A DNA stretch of 18,226 bases, taken from positions 1-18,226 of the forward strand of contig JACMIS010000676.1 in assembly GCA_014381035.1 (NCBI GenBank). Reading direction: 5' to 3'. Position numbers and translations under genes: made by a program. Numbering within the stretch: the first letter of the stretch is position 1; every line of letters starts with the position of its first letter. Of this stretch, positions 14,133 through 18,226 are shown one piece after another. The DNA is from Armatimonadota bacterium. Its GTDB lineage: Bacteria; Armatimonadota; Armatimonadia; Armatimonadales; Armatimonadaceae. The notes under the pieces are model-generated. The model searched no databases. It saw only the letters and a program-made list of their open reading frames with translations, and was not told the DNA's origin.

Positions 14133-16700
14133 TTATTCCCAGGTAATTAGCGGTAACTCCTGCGGCAAAACGGCTTCGGGGTGGAACGGCAGGACGCGCA
14201 CCGTGAAGCCCTGTTGCCCGGATTTGTCGGATGGCAGGCTGCCCGCGTACTCGTAAACGCCGTTGCCGGATTCTGTGCCGAGCGTCATCACCGTACTGGT
14301 GAAGGCGAGCATCGAGCGGTCCGCATCCACCGGTCCCGCGAACAATTGCACCGAAACGTCAGCGGGTTTCAGTGAGGATCCGAGGTGGACCGTTGCCGCG
14401 ATGGTCGCCGGCTCTCCCGCGGCGATCTTGTCTTTAGACGGAGCGGTGACGCTTTCGATCCTCACATCTCCCCAACGCTCGCGGATATTCTTTTTCCATG
14501 CGACCAACGTTTTTGCGATAGCAAAGTCACCCTCGGCGACTTTCGCCGCACGCCGCGCCGCCGGGACATAGTACGTTTCGGCGTACTCCTGCACCATCCG
14601 CGCCGTGGAATACAGCGGCGAGAGTTTCTTCATGCTCGCCTTCATTTTGGCGAGCCAGCCCATCGGCAGACCATCCGTGCCACGCTTGTAGAACAGTGGA
14701 ACGATTTCACGCTCCAGAGTCTCGTAAATGTCCATCGCCTCGACGTGATCCTGATACGCGTGATCGTCGTACTCCTCGCCGCGCCCGATAGCCCACCCGA
14801 CGTGCGGGTCGTACCCTTCCGCCCACCAGCCATCCAGCACAGAGAAGTTCAAACCGCCGTTCGCGACCACCTTCATCCCCGAGGTTCCCGACGCTTCCAT
14901 CGGGCGGCGCGGGTTGTTCAGCCAGACGTCCACGCCCTGCACCAGATACCGCGCCATGTTCAGTTCGTAATCCTCTAAGAAGACGAACTTGCGGCGCACG
15001 TCCTCGCCGCGCGCGAAGTGAACGATCTGGCGGATCAGGTCTTTCCCGGCGTCGTCCTTGGGGTGCGCCTTGCCCGCGAACACGAACTGCACCGGCATAT
15101 CCGTGCTATTCAGAATTCGCTTCAGCCGCTCGATGTCGCGCATCAGCAAGTTGCCGCGATTGTAGGTCGCGAAGCGGCGGGCGAACCCGATGGTCAGAAT
15201 ATTGGGGTCCAGAATCTCGGTCGCCTGCTCGACTTCGCGCTCGCCCGCGCCGCGCTTGACGAACTTCGCGGTCTGGTACTTGCGTGCCCAATCCACCATA
15301 CGCTGGCGGTTCAGTTCGTGTGCCTCCCACAGTTCGGCGTCGGGGATGTCGTCGATCCCGTTCCAGAACTCCGGGTTCGCCAGATTTTCGGCGTTGATCT
15401 CGCCGAGATATTTTTCCAGCAGTTCCCGGATCGGGACGGACAGGAATGATGGCGTGTGGATGCCGTTCGTGACGTAGCCGACCGGGACTTCTTCCAGCGG
15501 AAAGTCGGGCCAGGACGGCTGCACCATCTTGCGGGTGACAACGCCGTGCAGTTCGGAAACGCCGTTGATGTAGCGTGCCTGCCGGAACGCAAGAGCCGCC
15601 ATGTTGAACTTTTCGTTGCGGTCGCCGGGGTGGACGCGCCCGCGATCCAGCATTTCGTCGAACGACAAGCCGAGTGCGCCCGCGTAGCCCCAGAAATATT
15701 TGCCCATCAGGTCGGGCGGGAACAGGTCGAAGCCCGCCGGGACCGGGGTGTGCGTGGTAAACAGGTTGCCCGCACCCGCCGCCTCCGACGCTTGCAGGAA
15801 CGTCAACCCTTTCTCCTGCACCAGTCGCCGCGCCCGCTCCAGAGACAGGAACGCCGAGTGTCCTTCGTTCATGTGGCAGACGGTCGGCGTGATACCCATC
15901 GCGTCCAAGGCGTGGATGCCGCCGATGCCGAGTACGATCTCCTGTTGCATCCGGGTCTCGTTGTCGCCGCCGTACAGGTTGCCCGCGATATGCCGGTCAT
16001 TCTCCGAGTTTTGCGACAGGTTCGTATCGAGAAGATACAGCGGAATCCGCCCGACTTGCGCTTTCCACAGTTTGACGAACACTTTACGACCGGGGAAATC
16101 GACGCCGATCACGAGTGGGGTGCCGTCCGGCGCGAACACCTGCTCAATCGGAAGCGAGTAAAAATCGGTGGTCGGGTAGTTCTCGATCTGCCAGCCGTCG
16201 GCGTTCAAGCCCTGCCGGAAATAGCCGCGCTGATATAGGAACCCCATCCCGACCAGCGGGAGGTTCAAGTCCGACGCCGATTTCATGTGGTCTCCGGCTA
16301 AGACACCCAGACCGCCGCTATAGATCGGTAGGCACTCGGTGATGCCGAACTCGGCGGAAAAATAGGCGATCTTGAAGTCCGCCGGAAACTCGTCGTCGTG
16401 GGTGTGTCCCCACCAACCGCCGTCCGCCATGTATGCCTTAAAGGTGGCATAGACCCGGTCGAGTTCTTCGAGAAAGGCTCCGTCGCTGGCAAGTTCCTCC
16501 AGACGGGACTGGGCGACGAGTCCGAGCAGCTTTGCCGGATTGTTATCGGTCAACTCCCAGAGCGCGGCGTCCATCGTTTCGAACAAAGCTTTCGTATCGG
16601 GGTCCCAGGAGAAGCGCAGGTTGTACGCCAGTTCACGTAGGGGACTGAGTCGTTCGGGTAGGGATGGTACGACAGTGTACGTGTGCAGGGTACGCGGCAT
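14133..16700 (-). CDS. glgP: Alpha-glucan phosphorylase with N-terminal DUF3417 domain
   Basis: This enzyme releases glucose 1-phosphate from glycogen-like or malto-oligosaccharide chains using phosphate and PLP. It is the shorter bacterial/Thermotoga-type phosphorylase (855 residues from this start). DUF3417 occupies about residues 1-115 (LSPLRELAYNLRFSWDPDTK). The phosphorylase domain shows IAYFSAEFGITECLPIYSGG, LGVLAGDHMKSASDLNLPLV, VCHMNEGHSAFLSLERAR and TFLQASEAAG. The PLP lysine is in MEASGTSGMKVVANGGLNFS at about residue 609, followed by VLDGWWAEGYDPHVGWAIG. A C-terminal beta-rich region of about 100 residues follows the catalytic part. ATG 16700 is chosen because PRTLHTYTVVPSLPERL is the usual DUF3417 start. 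The Shine-Dalgarno sequence is weak (AGAAAGAGA) and no clear promoter is seen. Confidence 0.96.
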   Translation of the reverse strand: MPRTLHTYTVVPSLPERLSPLRELAYNLRFSWDPDTKALFETMDAALWELTDNNPAKLLGLVAQSRLEELASDGAFLEELDRVYATFKAYMADGGWWGHTHDDEFPADFKIAYFSAEFGITECLPIYSGGLGVLAGDHMKSASDLNLPLVGMGFLYQRGYFRQGLNADGWQIENYPTTDFYSLPIEQVFAPDGTPLVIGVDFPGRKVFVKLWKAQVGRIPLYLLDTNLSQNSENDRHIAGNLYGGDNETRMQQEIVLGIGGIHALDAMGITPTVCHMNEGHSAFLSLERARRLVQEKGLTFLQASEAAGAGNLFTTHTPVPAGFDLFPPDLMGKYFWGYAGALGLSFDEMLDRGRVHPGDRNEKFNMAALAFRQARYINGVSELHGVVTRKMVQPSWPDFPLEEVPVGYVTNGIHTPSFLSVPIRELLEKYLGEINAENLANPEFWNGIDDIPDAELWEAHELNRQRMVDWARKYQTAKFVKRGAGEREVEQATEILDPNILTIGFARRFATYNRGNLLMRDIERLKRILNSTDMPVQFVFAGKAHPKDDAGKDLIRQIVHFARGEDVRRKFVFLEDYELNMARYLVQGVDVWLNNPRRPMEASGTSGMKVVANGGLNFSVLDGWWAEGYDPHVGWAIGRGEEYDDHAYQDHVEAMDIYETLEREIVPLFYKRGTDGLPMGWLAKMKASMKKLSPLYSTARMVQEYAETYYVPAARRAAKVAEGDFAIAKTLVAWKKNIRERWGDVRIESVTAPSKDKIAAGEPATIAATVHLGSSLKPADVSVQLFAGPVDADRSMLAFTSTVMTLGTESGNGVYEYAGSLPSDKSGQQGFTVRVLPFHPEAVLPQELPLITWE

Positions 16701-16914
16701 AGAATATTTCTCTTTCTGTGGCAAAACGAAAGTTTTCGCCGTAGGTGGCTGAAAATACTGCGGGCGAGATCGAAAAGCCGTGAGTTATTTCAACAGGAGT
16801 CACGATAATCCCTGCCCGCTGGCTTGCTCGGCACGGGTGTCGCCCGGCATACTATACCCAACACTGAGCAGTATCAATGCTCTGGTTCCGCAATTTCCGG
16901 CTACAGTAGCAACA

Positions 16915-16951
16915 TCCCATAGCTGCGGAACAAACGGATTAAGCTATGGGA
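16915..16951. repeat. Perfect inverted repeat upstream of the serpin gene
   Basis: TCCCATAGCT (16915-16924) and AGCTATGGGA (16942-16951) are exact complements separated by 17 nt, ending 41 nt before the serpin ATG. No T-tract follows. It could be an operator or an mRNA leader stem. The rest of the glgP-serpin gap (16701-16992) holds no convincing ORF, -10 box or RNA gene. Confidence 0.5.
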
Positions 16952-16992
16952 CAAAAGAACATGCCCAAGTGCTCTTTCGGAAGAGGTAAGAG

Positions 16993-18155
16993 ATGAACAT
17001 AGGAGGTGACCTATTATCGGTTGCGGCGACGGGATTCGGCTTGCGCCTTTTATCCCAAATGGCGCAGAAAGCACCGGGAAAGAATGTCATCGTTTCGCCG
17101 CTGGGTCCGTTTCAGGCACTGTCGCTGCTGGGCTTCGCCTCCACTGATCCAATACGACGGGAAATTCTGGATACGCTAAAGATCGGAGGCATTAAAGACG
17201 AAGTATTAGATGCCTCTTTCGAGCGTCTCGGTCAGCGTTTCGCGACCGAAGACCGTTATGTGCAACTTGTTCTTGCCTCCGCTCTGTGGGCGGGGCGTTC
17301 GGTAAGCGTAGACGCTCCTCTTGTGAAATTGGCCCGTCGGTGGAATATTGACCTGTTTAGCGGGGATCAAGTGACGGGCGACTTTATGCAGCATTGGCGC
17401 GGGAGAAAACGAACGGGTTACTTTCTCCATTGATGCCTCCTCCACCGAACTTCGGAATAAGCCTGCTCAATGCGATCTACTTCCGAGGCACCTGGAAATC
17501 ATACTTCGCATCCGAACATACTAAGAATCGGCTTTTCTACCGTTCGGGACATATGCCCGAAATAGTTTCCATGATGCGCCAGCCAGAGACACGCACAGTA
17601 CACTTGTACAGAGGGGATCAGTTCGATGCCGCATTAATTCCCTATACGAACGAAATCGGGCATGAATGGTCGCTCCAGATTATCCTCCCACACACAAACT
17701 TGTTTGGAGCCATGACGACTAAAGAGTATGTGACCGGGTTTCTGAGCCAAGTATCGCTTAACGATCTCGACACGTGCCAAACGGGTTATAGAGAAGTATT
17801 CGTTGATTTGATACTCCCACACTTCGCCATGCGTCAAACCCATGACCTGCGTGCGCCACTGACTCAGATCGGCGTGGGAGCGGCACTAAGCGGAGGGGGC
17901 TTGCAAACGTCGCCACAACTCCTGGCAATTCAAGAGATGCGTCAGCAAATTTCCATGAATGTTAACGAGGAAGGAACGGAAGCCGCCGCATTAACAGAGT
18001 CAATTCTCATAATTTCCCCGGCATCCCCCGTCAAAAAGGAACGACCAATAATAGAAAAGTTCTACGTCAACCACCTGTTCCTGTTTCTCCTCACGGAGAA
18101 TCGAAGCGGGTTGCCACTATTCATCGGAGTGATCCGAAATCCCTTGGAAACATAG
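16993..18155 (+). pseudogene. Serpin-family gene broken by a single frameshift
   Basis: Serpins trap serine or cysteine proteases through a reactive-centre loop. The first frame (16993-17433) has NVIVSPLGPFQALSLLGFAS and ALWAGRSVSVDAPLV. The rest lies in another frame up to 18155: AREKTNGLLSPL, SLLNAIYFRGTWKSYFASEH, FVDLILPHFAM and the hinge MNVNEEGTEAAALTE. The C-terminus is FYVNHLFLFLLTENRSGLPL then FIGVIRNP. The frames join at TGG CGC near 17395-17400; adding one G gives MQHW-AREKTNG, which matches the serpin INxWVxEKTNG. The repaired product is about 387 residues, normal for the family. There is no signal peptide, so it would be cytoplasmic. AAGAGG precedes the ATG by about 6 nt. Everything else is intact, so the break is recent or a sequencing error. 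Confidence 0.88.
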
Positions 18156-18226
18156 CCGGTTAACAGTTTATTAAGTGCTCAATGGAGCAGGTCAGCAACG
18201 CGTATTGTGGCGAGCGGCGCGGCGAG
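18156..18226. other. Tail of window, nothing recognised
   Basis: The 71 nt after the serpin stop hold no hairpin with a T-tract, promoter box or gene start that I can support. Confidence 0.5.

Noticed and set aside
16780..16989. 69-codon frame before the serpin gene
   Set aside because: No SD, overlaps the hairpin at 16915-16951, low-quality composition and no recognisable motif.
17395..17434. Programmed frameshift in the serpin gene
   Set aside because: No slippery heptamer or downstream pseudoknot is visible; a simple one-base loss explains the break.

Overview
The window is gene-dense, GC-rich bacterial chromosome on which many genes are preceded by a near-consensus (G)GTATAAT -10 box. 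Three Uma2-family genes, a paired DUF1800/DUF1501 Tat-exported set, a bacterial serpin, a DUF3417-containing alpha-glucan phosphorylase and several intergenic palindromes suggest an environmental bacterium of the Armatimonadota / Chloroflexota / Planctomycetota kind. Armatimonadota is my best guess, but it rests on gene content only and is low confidence. I see no rRNA, tRNA, CRISPR array, transposase or phage gene.

Layout. 1-952 (-): 5' two thirds of asparaginyl-tRNA synthetase, running off the left edge. 1051-1469 (+): wreck of a VapBC-type toxin-antitoxin locus. 1476-2936 (-): a two-gene unit of SAM methyltransferase and an unknown protein. 2989-3120 (+): a possible leaderless 43-codon gene. 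3156-6607 (+): a membrane protein followed by the exported DUF1800 and DUF1501 proteins. 6665-7534 (+): a membrane-anchored macro-domain-like protein bracketed by two palindromes. 7584-8717 (-): class V aminotransferase. 8950-10266 (+): enolase with a good sigma70 promoter. 10326-10916 (+), 11265-11894 (-) and 13404-14021 (-): three divergent Uma2 genes. 11134-11259 (+): a possible 41-codon gene. 11970-12989 (-): gpsA. 13107-13350 (+): relic of an ECF sigma factor gene. 14133-16700 (-): glgP. 16993-18155 (+): a serpin gene broken by one frameshift.

The housekeeping genes cover translation (asnS), glycolysis (eno), glycerol phosphate supply for lipids (gpsA) and storage-glucan use (glgP). Between them lie accessory genes in visible decay: the VapBC relic, the sigma relic and the frameshifted serpin.

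The most interesting signals are: (1) the repeated geometry TATAAT-N6-ATG (class V aminotransferase, gpsA) and TATAAT-N8-ATG (macro protein, the small ORF at 2989) with no Shine-Dalgarno sequence, which predicts leaderless mRNAs alongside ordinary SD-led genes such as eno; (2) a macro-fold (ADP-ribose-binding type) domain behind three membrane helices, lacking the usual Asn-rich first loop; (3) a palindromic repeat sitting inside the coding sequence of the DUF1800 protein, where it encodes a linker.
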